Below, piece after piece: positions 33,736-46,038 of a DNA stretch of 64,000 bases (position 1 is its first letter; each line of letters starts with the position of its first letter). The translations under genes and the position numbers were made by a program. The DNA is taken from contig KV748178.1 of assembly GCA_001692895.1 (NCBI GenBank), positions 1,784,536 to 1,848,535 on the forward strand. Reading direction: 5' to 3'. The notes under the pieces were generated by a model. It was not told the DNA's origin and searched no databases. It worked only from the letters and a program-made list of their open reading frames with translations. This DNA is from Cenococcum geophilum 1.58 (taxonomy: Eukaryota; Ascomycota; Dothideomycetes; Gloniales; Gloniaceae).

Positions 33736-34982
33736 TTAATTAATTATAGGCGCTTAATGAGAATTTATAGTTATAATTAAGGGCACTGGTAGCTGTACAC
33801 CCCCTAAATAATACACGTACACCCCCCAATTAATACGCGTATACCCCTAACTAAACAGGCTTAGACCCTTCCTCTTTACGTTAGAACATTACGTGTGTTT
33901 AACTTATATGCATCTATATTGCGAAAATTAAACTTTTAAAATGCAACTTTTATAACTATACCACCTTAATTAAGTCTTAATTTTAATTATAGTATAGGTA
34001 GTAGAGTTTAAATTAAAGTTAGAATGTACTAAAGGACCCCTTAGTAAAGTCCTATAGAAAAGGTAAGGCCCTATAAGCTCTATAAGCCTCTTAAATATTA
34101 CCGCTAATACTTAGTAAGGCATTTATAGCATCTTAACTTCTACTACTATTTTTACCACTTATAATACTACCTGTACTACTACCTATATACTCCTAAGTTA
34201 ATTAATTAGATTGCGCGGTAACTTATAAGGTAGTATATAAACTAATTTAGCTGCTACTACCTCTACTTATTGTCTGCGAGCTGCCTTTACGGGTATACCC
34301 GCTCCCGCGCCCACGCCTATACCCACGCCTATACCCATGGGTAGTGTATATAGTATTTCGCTTAAATATTAAGGGCTTGTGATAAGTTAAGGTATTAATA
34401 TAACGTCTATTTATAGAGCTAGCTATAGAGCTAGCCAGGCGGCTATGGCGGCGCTTAATAGTTAAAGGCTCTTAGATAAAAAGTAGAGGATTAATAAGTA
34501 GGTTAGTAGGAGGATCTAGCAGAGGGCAATTAAACCACTAGTATACGTCGATTTTGGTAAGCTGTATTTTTAGTACTAAGGTGGCGCTTTAGTGCAGCTG
34601 CCTATAGAAAGTATAGCAGCATAGAAGGCCGTATACTAGTCTATTAGCCACTATAATTTAGCTAGTAATTAGCTGCCTTTATAAGCTATAGTTAGTTCTT
34701 AAGATAACGGAGGTATAAAGGCGTTACTTTAGTAAAAATATCTTTAAACTCTGGCTTACGAACGTTATATAGTAGGCGGTCTCTCTACCTCGCGATTGTT
34801 ATTGTATAGTTATTTATATCGTTCTTAATAAGGTTCTTAATATTTTAAACTACATTAAATAAGTTACCATTAGATACTATAAGGAAGCGCTTTAATTTGG
34901 CGTGCGCGCCCTTAAATTATAATAAGACACTAAAAAATATACGTTTAGTTAGCCTAGAATATTTTATATAGCTTAATATTTT
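33736..34982. other. Unassigned RIP-altered DNA right of the gene island
   Basis: A stop-ridden plus-strand reading at about 34,395-34,680 retains runs such as YRASYRASQAAMAALNS and QRAIKPLVYVDFGKLYF, so part of it may be a decayed protein. I cannot name the family. It is interrupted by Gypsy5 at 34988 and continues at 63,886-64,000. Confidence 0.4.
33792..33858. repeat. Short tandem repeat of GTACACCCCCTAAATAATAC type
   Basis: Three imperfect units of 20-23 bp (GTACACCCCC, GTACACCCCCC, GTATACCCC, each followed by an AT-rich spacer). Possibly subterminal repeats of a DNA transposon; no matching inverted end was found. Confidence 0.55.
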
Positions 34983-34987
34983 ACTTA
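34983..34987. repeat. ACTTA target-site duplication, left (Gypsy5)
   Basis: ACTTA precedes the 5' LTR and recurs at 63881-63885, 28.9 kb away. Confidence 0.85.
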
Positions 34988-35409
34988 TATTACGAACGCT
35001 TTAAGTACAATGTTACGACTACTTGGAGAGGAGTCGGAGGAAGCTAGTTGGTTAATATAGGCACGGTCTAGGATGGAACCCGTGGAACCATGTGACGAGG
35101 AATAGTAAGCAAGTCATATAATATTATACGCAGTATACGCAGTATACGCGGTATATACTTACGTATAACACGTATAACATATATATTACGTATAAGGAGG
35201 ATTTTATAGGAGTATGGTTGTGTATTTAAGGACCCTTAGTCCCTACCTAGATAGTTCCTTCCTTATAGTAATTCTTAGAATACAATTAGAGTTAATCTAT
35301 TAGGCAACTACTTTACTAGTTATTATTACGTTATTAACTTACTTGTAATACCTATATACCTAGCCTATTAATAAGTCTACCGTAGTTCTTACTACAAGGC
35401 TCCGTTATA
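34988..35409 (+). repeat. Gypsy5 5' LTR
   Basis: 422 bp, TATTACGAACGC to CCGTTATA, homologous to the Gypsy3 LTR. A variant middle section carries repeated GCAGTATAC units (35,135-35,155). Confidence 0.85.
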
Positions 35410-35449
35410 CAATTACTATTATAGTTACGGTTTTAATAAGTTAAATAAT

Positions 35450-36064
35450 ATGCCACCAAAAGCAGCCACCACGACGCCATTAACGGCGGTAACTACGTTA
35501 AGATTAGGTAATGATACTAGTATAGCAGACACTAATTCATAATAACCTATAACAGTAGGACAGTTATAAATAATAGTTGACTAGTTAATAGGAGATAACG
35601 CAGCACTTAAAAATAGGATTAATGGAATAGGAGCAGCAAAGGTTAAGTTACTATTAATTAAGAGATTCTTAGGGGAAAGATTAAAGCTTAAAGGATTCCT
35701 TATATAAATATACTTTAAGGTTGCGCAAAAGGGAATAAAACTAGCAATAACTATAGATTAAGTAGCGTACGCAGGATTATTCTTATTAGGAAGAGCACTT
35801 GAATAGTTTAAGCCTTACCTTATAGAAATATAAGTAAATGGAATAATAACAACGAACCAAGAGGTATAGTTTATATTCTTAAGTTAGAGAGGGTTCGCAG
35901 AGCGACTTATATAAATATTCGGAGATTTAAAGGCAACAACTACAGCGGAAAGAAAACTCTAAGATATTATATAATAAACCTTAGCAATTAAGTATATAAC
36001 GCAGTTTTAAACGCTAGCAACGCAAGTTAAGTGGAATAATAAGGCGCTTATAGCATAGTATAAA
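35450..36064 (+). pseudogene. Gypsy5 gag, N-terminal part (decayed)
   Basis: ATG at 35450, MPPKAATTTPLTAVTTL, then KRFLGERLKLKGFLI. Parallel to Gypsy3 gag with RIP stops. Interrupted at 36065-36066 (TA) by the TIR element and continuing at 38,029. Confidence 0.8.
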
Positions 36065-36066
36065 TA

Positions 36067-36290
36067 CATCAGGAATTTTTTTTTTGGGCACGTTGTCGCA
36101 AGCGAAAATCGGGGTCTGCAAAACCTGCGTAAGTCGCAATTTTGGCAATTTGCGGCAATTTGCAGCAATTTACTATAAATACGCAAGTAGCCTATGCAAA
36201 TTGCTGCAAATACGCAAGTAGCCTGTGCAAGTTGCTGCAAATTGCTAAAATTGCTAAAATCGCGACTTAAGCAGACCCTAATTTTTGGCT
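36067..36290. repeat. Left-end hairpin of copy 2
   Basis: GAAAATCGGGGTCTGCAAA and its inverted, partly decayed partner GCAGACCCTAATTTTTGGC enclose repeats of GCAAATTGCTGCAAATACGC. Same design as 368-589. Confidence 0.65.
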
Positions 36291-36299
36291 GCAATAAAA

Positions 36300-36920
36300 A
36301 TACCACAAAGCTCCGCACAAAGCTCTACTAAGGCTCTGCACGAAGCTCTGCACGAAGCTCTACACATACAAGATCTACACACAAGCTCTACACGAAGCTC
36401 TACACGAAGCTCTACACGTAAGCTCTACACGAAGCTCTACACGAAGCTTCTACACGAAGAGCTCTACACGAAGCTCTACACGAAGCTCTACACGAAGCTC
36501 TACACGAAGCTCTACACAAAGCTCTACACGAAGCTTTACACGAGGCCTCTACACGAGGCTCCTACACGAAGGTCTGCGTACAGAGGCTCTGCACGAAGCT
36601 CTACACGAAGCTCTGTACGAAAAGCTCTTGGCACGAAGCGCTGCACGAGCTCTACACAAAGCCCTGCACGAAGCTCTACACAAAGCTTTGCGCGAGGCTT
36701 TACACAAGGCTCTACATAAAGCTCTGCGTACAGAGGCTCTATGCGAGGCTCTGTACGAAGCTCTGCACGAAGCTCTACACGAAGCTTTGCATGAGGCTCT
36801 ACACAAGGCTCTACACGAAGCTCTGCATAGGGCTCTACACGAAGCTCTACGTACAGAGGCTCTGCACGAGGCTTTGCGCGAAGCTCTGCGTANGGAGGCT
36901 CTACACGAAGCTCTGCATCG
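36300..36920. repeat. 12-bp minisatellite (GAAGCTCTACAC)n, long array
   Basis: About 50 imperfect units. Open frames of 119-144 codons on both strands (Ala-Leu-His-Glu or Cys-Arg-Ala-Ser repeats) are artefacts of the unit length. Confidence 0.9.
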
Positions 36921-37324
36921 GGTCCCCGCTATATTCCCGATAGCCTCTACACGTGCCTCTGCCAAGATACCCCTTATATACACCTAGGTAGCCACCTTAT
37001 TTTCTACCCTTCCTTATATCCTCCCTACCTAGGGAGACACCAGAACGACAGCTAGCAGACGACCGTTGCTAGAACCAGACGACCACCGTTCGAACGACCA
37101 TCTAGCGAACGCCACGAACGATTTAATTAACCGATCAATCGAATTGAACCAGAGCTTTAATATTGGCCCGTTGCCGAATCGAATTAAGGCCTCCTAGGTA
37201 GGCACCCTAGATGACCACCGTTCGAATATACAGCCAGCGAACGGCCGTAGAGAACGATTCGAATTAATATAATTAATCGATCAATCGAATCAGGCGGAGC
37301 CTTCGATCGGGCNGACCTTTCCCC

Positions 37325-37612
37325 CAAATTACAGACAGGTAGGCATAGACGGTAGCACAGACAGGAGGCACAGACGGTAGGTATAGACAGGTAGGCATAG
37401 ATAGGTAGCACAGATAGGTAGGTACAGACAGGTAGGCATAGACAGTAGGCACAGATAGGTAGGCACAGACAGTAGGCATAGGCAGGTAGGCATAGGCAGG
37501 TATAAACAGATAGATAGACAGACAGACAGACAAACAGATAGGCAGGCAGGCAGATAGGTAGACAGGCAGACAGATAGACAGACAGACAGGTAGGTAGGCA
37601 GGCAGGTAGGCA
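37325..37612. repeat. GGTAGGCATAGACA / GACA simple repeats
   Basis: Mixed GGTAGGCACAGACA and GACA units, matching 1428-1615 and 1850-1968 of copy 1. Confidence 0.9.
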
Positions 37613-37804
37613 CTAGGCCTAGTTAGGAAATTGGTATACAGCTAGCAGATCGTCAGGAATACCGCCAATTAATTATTTGGAGCCTTTGTAAAGAGTATCC
37701 CCCTTATCTTAATTGCTTAATAAATAGCTTTACATTTTATATAGTTATATAGGAATATAAAATATGCAAAATATGTAAAATATATAAAATATATAAAATA
37801 TATA
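37613..37804. other. AT-rich spacer of copy 2
   Basis: Matches 1970-2169 of copy 1. The ATGCAAAATATGTAAAATAT repeats give an artefactual Phe/Tyr/Ile-rich reverse frame. Confidence 0.5.
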
Positions 37805-37945
37805 AAACGTGTAAAATACATAGGCTCTGCGCGTTTGCTGCAAGTTGCTATAAAATACGCAGGCTCTGTGCAGTTTGCTGCAAGTTGCTGCAAAATACGC
37901 AGGCTTTGTGTAGTTTGCCGTAAAATGCGCAAACCGCACAAGACT
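37805..37945. repeat. Subterminal repeat of about 30 bp in copy 2
   Basis: Three units combining AAAATACGCAGGCTCTGTG with CAGTTTGCTGCAAGTTGCTG. Counterpart of 2170-2335. Confidence 0.7.
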
Positions 37946-38028
37946 ATATACGACTGCCGCGACCGTATAGTTTGCCGCAAATTGCCGCAAACTGTAACAA
38001 CGAGCCCGAAAAAAAATTTCCTGATGTA

Positions 38029-40707
38029 GGGACTTAAGGCTAAAGTCTAGGATGTAATTATTCTAATAGAAGATATGGATACCTTAAGGGAACTAATAGA
38101 TTAAGTAATAAAGATTAATAATAGGATCTACTAAAGGGAATAGGCTAAGAAGGGCTAAAATAGAGTTCTATAGTTATATAAGATATAGAGTACGTAATAA
38201 CCTAAGCTAAATTAGAAAATATAGTATAGCGTAGAGCTAATAGACCTAAGTAGTACTAAAGAAGCCTATAAAAAATAGAGTAAGAAACTATAGAAACCTA
38301 GAGGTTAAGAATTAAGTAATTATAGGACTAAGGAGTATAGGCTAAACTAAGGATCTTAGTAATAGAAGACATTTAAGCGGACTCTATAATAAAAGTAATA
38401 GTTTAAAGAGGGAGCTTATATAAATTGCAGAAAATAGGGTTATTTTACTAGAGACTATAGAAGTAGTTAAAGTTATTACGTAGTAAAGGGAACTAGACTA
38501 GTAGTATATAATATAGATGTATAGAGGGATAATAGTATGCTATAAGGAACAAAAAAATGTTTAATTAGAAGTTTTATATTTTATTATAATAACGTATACT
38601 AAATTTATAAAGACGCTAAGTATAGTATAAGCTATTAGCTATAAGAGCCAGAATTAAAAGGACTTAAAGGAACTAAAGAGTTAGATAAAGAATAAGATCA
38701 ACTTTATAAGCTGGATTAAGATATTATAGTAATATATAGATAATAATTAGCAACAATAATAATGGAGTTGGAGTACTTATTAATTAATAGTGATAAAGAT
38801 AGTAAAGGAACTAACTAGGGGTATCTAAACCTTAATAACGTAATAGAAGTAGAGACTAAGACCGCTATAAAGCAAGGTTTAGTAATGGGTATTATAACAC
38901 CGTTAAATACGGCATTTATCGCTTTATAAGACGGAAGAAGTAATATCTAGAGACGATTAAGTAAGTAGACGATTGCTAGTGCTAGCTTACCACTTAATAA
39001 AGGCAAAAGGCTAAAGGCTTAAGATTTTTAAGACAAGATAAGAGACAACTAAGATTCTTAAGAGGAGATAAGGTATATTTAAGGACCTACAATAAACAAA
39101 AACCGATAGGATAGAGTAATAGCTTAGTTTAGTAATATACGAATAAGCTTAGGACGAAGTTTCCTAAAGGTATAAGACTTTTAAGACGAGATAAGTAAGA
39201 TCTAGGACTTTTAAGACGAGATAAGGACACTAGTAAAGCCTAGTTAAACTAAGGCTAAAGTGCAGCTTAAGAAAGAAGTAAGCTTAGGGTTAAAGAATCT
39301 AAGGGGTTAAGAATTTGGAGTACGAATAAAGACACCCGTAAGAAAGAAGTAAGAGACTTCGCTATAGATTAGGGGATCTATAATATAAACAGTAGTTAGA
39401 TTAGGAGATAGATATATAGACCTAGAAGACTTACTAGGTGAATAAAAAGTTTAACCTAAAGATTAAAAAGTTAATATAGCGATTAAGAAGTAAGAGAACT
39501 TTAAGGATCTAATTATAAGACATAAATAATAAGAAACCATAGACGAGTTTAAAGCAAGAATTATCGCATAGTAAGAAAAGAAACTAGATATAAGATCTAG
39601 TATACTAGGTCGTATAAGGGACAGAGCACCTATATAAAGAATTACTAATAGGCTAAGAATAGGTATACTAAGAGCCAAGTGGCTTACCGAACTAAAAAAT
39701 AAAGAGAATTTAGAGATTCTTACTAGGTTTAAAGAATGACATATAAAAGGCTGTTATAACGTAGTAATAAGAAGATACTTCTTTACGGACAGACTATATA
39801 TACTCTAGTAGCTATACTAAAAGTAGTATAGGCAACGACATAATAATAAGTAGGAAGATTTCTATATATAGTTGGATAAAAAAGTTATCTAAGACCACCT
39901 AATTATAGAAAAAGCGATAAATTATATTAAAGGAGCCTTAATTATAATATTAAAAGATCTAAAGGAACAATTAGAGGACTAGAGAAGCGAGAGGCGCGTC
40001 TTAGTACCTATAAATAAAGTTATAATATTTAAATTAGTATAATAGAGGTTTAAACTTAAAGATAAAGATAAGTTAAGAGTTAACCTAAAACACTTAGTAT
40101 ACTATACGCTATTATAGATTGCATGCGTAGACGATATATATAAAATGTACAAAAATCCAAAGGAAAAGAACCGGAAATACTTTATAAGGATATACTGGAT
40201 AATAAATAAATAATAGTATAGGAATGCTAAGTATATATACAGCTAGCATCTAGCAGAAGTCTAAAAGGAAGAAGATTTAATACTTTAACTAGGAAGAATT
40301 CTTACGGAAGAATGCTTAGATAGATAATAATAGTAGGAATATTTAGAGAACACCTATCTATAGTATATTAAAGATAAAAAGTAAACTAGGCATTAGCTAA
40401 AGAATAAGCTAAGTATAATAGGATTAAGTAGCTAATAGTTAAGAAAAGCAGAGGCCTATAGGACTAAAGGGAGCTAGTAGTAAAGCCTTAAACCCTTAAA
40501 GGAATTTAAGAACGACACCTAAATTTAAGAGTTAATTAGTAAGATTAACAGTTTAAAGCGTTAGTAAATAGTAGAGCAATACGGAACCATATCTTACTAG
40601 TAGCAGTTAAAAGGATAGGGCTACTATATAGGCAAAAAGAGCACCCTTATTTATTAGTAACAATTTTAGGAGATCTAATAGCTTATAGAGGAGGCATTAT
40701 TAATCTT
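38029..40707 (+). pseudogene. Gypsy5 gag C-terminal half to protease (decayed)
   Basis: Continues the gag frame from 36064 (GLKAKV.DVIILIEDMDTLRELID). It includes the ruined zinc knuckle near 38,410-38,455 and runs collinear with Gypsy3 24,093-26,770, including the protease region near 40,550. It stops at ATCTT where Copia2 enters. The opposite-strand frame at 39,463-39,678 is a shadow. Confidence 0.8.
40703..40707. repeat. ATCTT target-site duplication (Copia2)
   Basis: Precedes the Copia2 5' LTR. Its partner lies at 46597-46601 as AAGAT, the reverse complement, because that side is inverted. Confidence 0.85.
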
Positions 40708-40880
40708 TATCGGGAATGAGGCAAGCGGTCGTCACGTGTTATCACGTGTCGCCGCGGCACTAGCGTAGTGAGGAACCTTAGGTTCCTTACCCACCCCCTA
40801 ATTTTAAACAACAAGCTTTATAACCAACATTTACTATATCTACTTAAGTAGCATTAGTGAGTTACCCTATAACACCAACA
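40708..40880 (+). repeat. Copia2 5' LTR
   Basis: 173 bp, TATCGGGAATGAGGCAAG to CACCAACA. It contains the palindrome GAGGAACCTTAGGTTCCTTA. Followed by CTAATTAGTGG, the probable primer-binding site. Its partner at 46602-46774 is in the opposite orientation. Confidence 0.9.
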
Positions 40881-41399
40881 CTAATTAGTGGTTAAATACA
40901 TAGTCAACTATAGAACAGCAAGGTTTTTAATAGAAGAGATAGTCTCGTATAGGGGTGCCATATGCGCTCATATAGAATGGATCCCAGCAATACTATGCTA
41001 TCTTAGACTTACGGAAAACTAGTAATAGAAGTATCACTAAGTACTAGGAGATACCAAGTTGCGTCTATTATATAGAACAACCACGTTTACAAAGATTTAG
41101 TCGAGTACTTTAGGTCAGAAGTATTACTAAACCTAAGGTCCTAAGTTAATGTCCGAAACGCGTTAAAAACAACACTCTTAACACTCTGCCACGTTCCTAG
41201 CGGCCCTACTATATCGAAATCACGTTAATAACGCGCTCTCTGGCCCTTATACTCCTCTATTAGCATCTAAAGCAGTACCAGCGCGCCCTTACCTTATAAC
41301 AATTTCAGCTCTACTAAACTATCAAAGTTCTGCCAGCACGCTATCCCTATATTCTCGACACTCTCTACACGTTAAATAACTGTTATTATAGCGTTAACC
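40881..41399 (+). other. Copia2 leader and start of gag
   Basis: Sequence between the 5' LTR and recognisable gag. No distinct repeats, in contrast to the Copia1 and Copia3 leaders. Confidence 0.5.
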
Positions 41400-44300
41400 T
41401 ATCTAAAGAAGTATAAGAAAGATATTAACCTAAAGATATAGGACAGACCTATAACCGACTTTATAACCGCTAAGCAAAAGGAGCTAAATAGATTCTTATT
41501 ATACCGCATAGCATACTACAAAGATAGCAAATATAATAACACCATACTATGGTATTATATAAAGGAGGACTTTATTAAATAGATAAAGGAAACATAGGTT
41601 CCTATACATAAGGATCTTGTATAAGACTTCCGTAACTTCCTTCGGGAGTATAGAGTATTTGTCCCTATAGATGGGGGAGGTATTAGAGATAATATTTAGA
41701 AGCATATTATTAAAGCAAAAGAAGAACATAAATGGACTCTATAAGAGATTAAGCACCAACTACGCACTATAAAGAAGCTTAACTCACAATAGAATCCAAG
41801 CAATACGCCACTAAAGACATGCTCTAGTTCTATTACTCTAGAACCCCCTACTTCGCGACTTAATAACCTTTAAACTCTCCCACAGTAAGATTAAGTACCA
41901 CACTCTATTCTATTGAGCTCTACGTCCCTACTACAGCCTATAATATAATCCCTACCTCCTTAATCTCTAATGCAATCTTAACCCAACCTAGCGCCACTTA
42001 GAGGCATCTTAAAGTTGCTTACGGATCTTACGAAGCTCTATTTAAACCAGGAAAAGAAGTTTAGCGGGGAGCTGTATAATATCCTTAATTTAAAGCTATA
42101 TATCTTCTATAACTATTACTAGAAGGTAGGACTAGAACCTAACTAATATTATAACGCCTATTCCGTTATACTTAAAGGCCGCGCTAGCACCTTTTACTAT
42201 AATCGTTTGGCAGGAAAAGGGTATAATTTTAACCGTATAATATATAAGTTAAAATACCACTTTAAAACAGAAGAGAATAAGCAATAGTATATATTAGAAT
42301 GGAGAGAGACTACCTTCCTAAGGATCATTACTACAAACCTAGGTATTTCTCAGCTTAATTGTCTTCAAAAGCTCTTCAATTAACTTTAGATAATTTAGCG
42401 TGGTTTATCCAAATTATATTAAGAGGACTTCAGCCTACGCGATTAAGTTATTAGCGTATGCTAAGGTGTTAAAGAATGCAACCTTACTCTCTTTAATCCT
42501 ATAAATACTTACGAAGGAGTATATACTTAATTAAGATCCTCTATTAGCACCGCTCTACGTTCTTAAGAAGTACAGCAATTTAACGCCTAACCCCAACCTA
42601 CTTTAATTAACCTAGATAATTAACACGACCATAACTGGACTGATTGAATATATTATAGTAGGGGATATGGCAAAGGGTACAATTAACGTTAACTATAAAG
42701 CAATTGTAGAGGTCCTTATGGAGGTTCATTTCATAACAATCGGCAGAAGAAATGCTACATTTATAAGAAGCCAAATTGCTAGTTAACTAGACACCCCCTT
42801 GATAGACGAAAGGAGGCATATAATAAGTTTCGCCAGAGCGCACGAAACGTCAGAAACTGAGAAGTCACTACAGCCTACTTCTAAAGCTTCCTGGTTTAAT
42901 ATAAAGGCGAAGAAGATCTTAAGGGTGAGATTAATGAGGCTAAATAGCTCCTTATAGATATAGAAATTAAGGACTACTTTCCCGACCAATACTTCACTGA
43001 GTATAGTAAGGTAAATGGCGCATAAACCATTGCTGTCCTTAATAACCAATCTACGCTCCATTCTGTTATAAGGTTAGATATCTTTAACGAGCTAAAGGAA
43101 AGTTCCGCGTTCTTATTTAACGACAGATACTCAGCGAACGTCTTTTATAGTATTATGCCAGATACTAGAGCCGCAGGAGTATCTATAGTAGGAGAACCTT
43201 AAGTACGAGCTCTTTAGCAGCTTAATAGCTTTATTTAGATCGACTAATTAACGGCAGGCTAATATACAATTCGCTTTAGCAAGGGTACTGTAATCTCTCT
43301 TAGCATAATTAAGGTCCAAACCCCGTTAGGATATATCATTTTCCACATTATTCCCGTAAATACCCCGTTTCTATTCTGTATCCAAGATATAGATAAATTA
43401 GGCGTTAAGCTTAATAACCTTAAAAATATGCTTATTTAGGGAGATAATTGGGTGCCCGTTATACGTAAGTAGGGTTACCCTTAGTTGCTCCTTTAATAGC
43501 TAGAAAGGAGTATTGCTTAGAGCCACTTAACCGAGTCAGAGCTACGTTAACTACACCGTTATTTTAGCTACCTATCCGTTTACTAACTACTTAGGGTTCT
43601 TTAGCGAGCAGGTTATAAAGTTAAGGTTAAGATAATTAAGCATCTTATAAAGTACTGCTATTACTGCCAAATAAACTAGAAGTCCCCTAGCCGATTTAAG
43701 TTCACCCTTAAAGATAACTATAACTTTAACTTCTATATTATTATTAACATTATATATCTTAGCGGCAAGCTAGTACTCTAAGTTGTTAACTTCTTAATAT
43801 CCTTTTAAGCCGCATGCTTTCTAAAGGATATATTAGCTAGGAACGCATAGGATACTCTCTAATTATGCTAGATTAATATCTACCTAGGACCCCCTAATTA
43901 AATTATTTATAACGCGGGAAGGAACTTCTTATCTATAGAGTTTCGGCAATAGGTAAAGGCAATAGAAATTAAGGTTAAGGAAGTCCCTATTAAGGCATAT
44001 AATAGCGTTAAAAAAGTAGAATAATACTATACGCCATTACGCCGAGTATATAAGATTATTTCTTTAGAACTAGAGGACGCTAGCGAAGAGCTCATCTTAT
44101 AGATGGCTGTTAAGGCTGTTAACGATTCCGCTAGTCCAGATAGGCTTATACCTATATTACTAGTCTTTAGCGCCTACCCTCGAATAACTAACAATTCTCT
44201 ACTATCTCCCTCTATTGTGTAATAAGCTAAGGCTATCCATAAAGTAATGAAGGAGGTATGACGTCTCTACGCCACGCGCCAGGTCAACGACGCACTAGGA

Positions 44301-45169
44301 ATGAGAAATGGCCTAAATACCTTAACTACGCTCGATCTGCCGCTCCAATCTAAGGTACGCGTATGGCGTAAAAAGGGAGGATAGTTAGGCCTATACAAAC
44401 TTATTACAATTAATGGTTAAACCTATACTCTTTAGATACCCCATAGACCCACTTAATTCCACTTAACCGTTATTAAGCCCTACTATAAGAATAACAGCTC
44501 CAAGCCTTTATAGGATGCCCCAGAGAATACCCTAAAGGAGAACCACGATTAATATACTCTAGAAGGCGACAACGATTTTAATATAATTATAGTAGACGTA
44601 CCGCAACTATAACGCGGTAGAGGTCGCCCGAAGGGATTACGGAATTGCCAATATCTTATAGATTTTAAAGAGCAATTTGTTACCGCTATTGAGAGTAAAG
44701 ATGAGTTATTAATGGCTTTTATGATAGCTAAAGAAAAGGATGACTTTAAGCTCGCAAAACAGCTCTAAAAAGAAGGCCGTATTATAACTCCAGGAGCTCC
44801 TTTCTAAGCATCTGATAAATAGGAGATTAACGGTCTTATTGCGAGAGGAGTCTTTAAATTTAAGAAATATAACCCTACTAAGTTTAATGGAGTTCGCATC
44901 TTTAAGTTAAGAATAGTCAATGAGATTAAGGGTAAAGCTACTAACGCCCCATTTGAGAAATTAAGGCTTATTATCTAAGGTTATAATAATAATGGTAAGG
45001 AGGTAATCCTTACGCAATCTCTTACGATTTAATAAGCTAGTTAGCAAGTTATTATTGCGCTAGCTCCCTCCTTAATAAAGAGTAGAATGGCAGTTTATTT
45101 ATAAAATATTACTTAAGCCTACACCTAATTAGAGACGCACTTTCAGCGCTTAATATTAGCATATCTTCT
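41400..45169 (+). pseudogene. Copia2 gag-protease-integrase-RT start (decayed, cut by inversion)
   Basis: Plus strand, less damaged than Copia1. Gag covers about 41,900-42,700; a knuckle-like CYIYKKPNCQLTRHP lies near 42,750. The protease reads FYSIMPDTRAAGVSIVGEPQ near 43,145 (family DTGA). Integrase follows, then the linker RGRGRPKG near 44,610 and the RT start (FKLRIVNEIKGKATNAPFEK, QGYNNNGKEVILTQS). The frame stops abruptly at 45169. Its continuation is found reversed at 48280 downward. The opposite-strand frames at 41,547 and 42,783 are shadows. Confidence 0.8.
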
Positions 45170-45861
45170 ATTCCCATTTTAGTATTAGATTATACTTATT
45201 TAAAGGTCTCCAGCGTAAAGTTTTTAAAGTCTTCCTAAAACACTGTCTATAATATAAAGTCTATAAGGTTAAATCGTATATATAGGTGCATCTTAGTCTC
45301 TATATACTCCGTTAGGTCGTTATCTATAGCCGTTTCCAAGTCAATTCTATAGCTGTATTTAGTAATTCTTTCCTTCTAGTTAATTTCTATACTGTCGTGT
45401 CTTAGTATATAAGGGTAGGTGTAAGGGTAGTTGTTAGGTTTAAGGTGAGGGTGTAAAGGTATATACGTGTCCTATCGACGAATCTACAGTTCTTAGACAC
45501 TGTAGACGATTCTTAGCAAAGATATAGTCCTCTAGGCGATTTAACGCGTTAATAGTTAAGTTAATATATGGTTTTAAGCTTTAAGGGTCCTCTAGGCAAT
45601 CTAATGTATTAGTAAGCTAATACGTGGTTTTAAGCTTTAAGGATAACGTAGCTCTCTCTAAGTAAAGATATAGTTCTCTAGGTAATTTAACGCGTTAGCA
45701 GTTAAGCTAATACGTAGTTTTAAGCTTTAAGGGTAATGTAGTTTTCTCCTTTAACTAAAATAGGGCGATAGCTCTATGATTTAACGCGTTAGCAGTTAAG
45801 CCAATACATAGTTTCGAACTTTGCTATTGCGTATTTCCTAATCTATACGTCTACTAATTAG
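45170..45861 (-). other. Copia3 leader and gag start (inverted)
   Basis: On the minus strand this is the 5' leader of Copia3 after CTAATTAGTAG. A possible gag ATG at 45175-45177 becomes continuous with 48281 once the inversion is undone. Confidence 0.65.
45525..45820. repeat. Direct repeats in the Copia3 leader
   Basis: Four imperfect copies of a unit of about 60-100 bp sharing TTTAACGCGTTAGCAGTTAA, CTAATACGTAGTTTTAAGC and CTTTAAGGGTAATGTAG. The spacing is variable. Confidence 0.75.
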
Positions 45862-46033
45862 TGTTAGTATAACTCTCTTTATTAACGTGCACGAATATTA
45901 CTTATAGTGGTACGTATACGGTGTTAAAGTTAGTAGTTAATTCTTGTCTAGAAGTAAGGGGTTGCTCTAAGGTCAGGTTAGCTAACCTCGCTACATGGTC
46001 TCGTGACCACGTTACATAATTAATATTCCGACA
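45862..46033 (-). repeat. Copia3 5' LTR (inverted)
   Basis: 172 bp. On the plus strand it reads TGTTAGTATAACTC to CCGACA, the reverse complement of 60021-60192. Confidence 0.9.
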
Positions 46034-46038
46034 CTATC
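46034..46038. repeat. Target-site duplication of Copia3, inverted partner (CTATC)
   Basis: CTATC is the reverse complement of GATAG at 60193-60197. Confidence 0.85.

Larger units (their letters stand above)
36067..38026. mobile_element. TIR element with minisatellite cargo, copy 2
   Basis: 1,960 bp, from CATCAGGAATTTTTTTTTTG to AAAAAAATTTCCTGATG, flanked by TA (36065-36066 and 38027-38028). Comparison with Gypsy3 24,085-24,100 shows it is a clean insertion in Gypsy5 gag. The internal order is that of copy 1 (368-2418), but the 12-bp array is longer and the GACCGTCG array nearly absent. No transposase. Single undetermined bases occur at 36893 and 37313. Confidence 0.85.

Noticed and set aside
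36285..36987. Overlapping open frames of 103-144 codons on both strands (Ala-Leu-His-Glu and similar)
   Set aside because: Same minisatellite artefact in the second TIR element copy; one also reads through an undetermined base.
37184..37613. Minus-strand frames rich in Tyr-Leu-Ser-Val-Pro
   Set aside because: They lie on GGTAGGCA/GACA simple repeats and one spans an N.
42783..43061. 92-codon minus-strand frame
   Set aside because: Shadow of the Copia2 protease/gag region on the plus strand.
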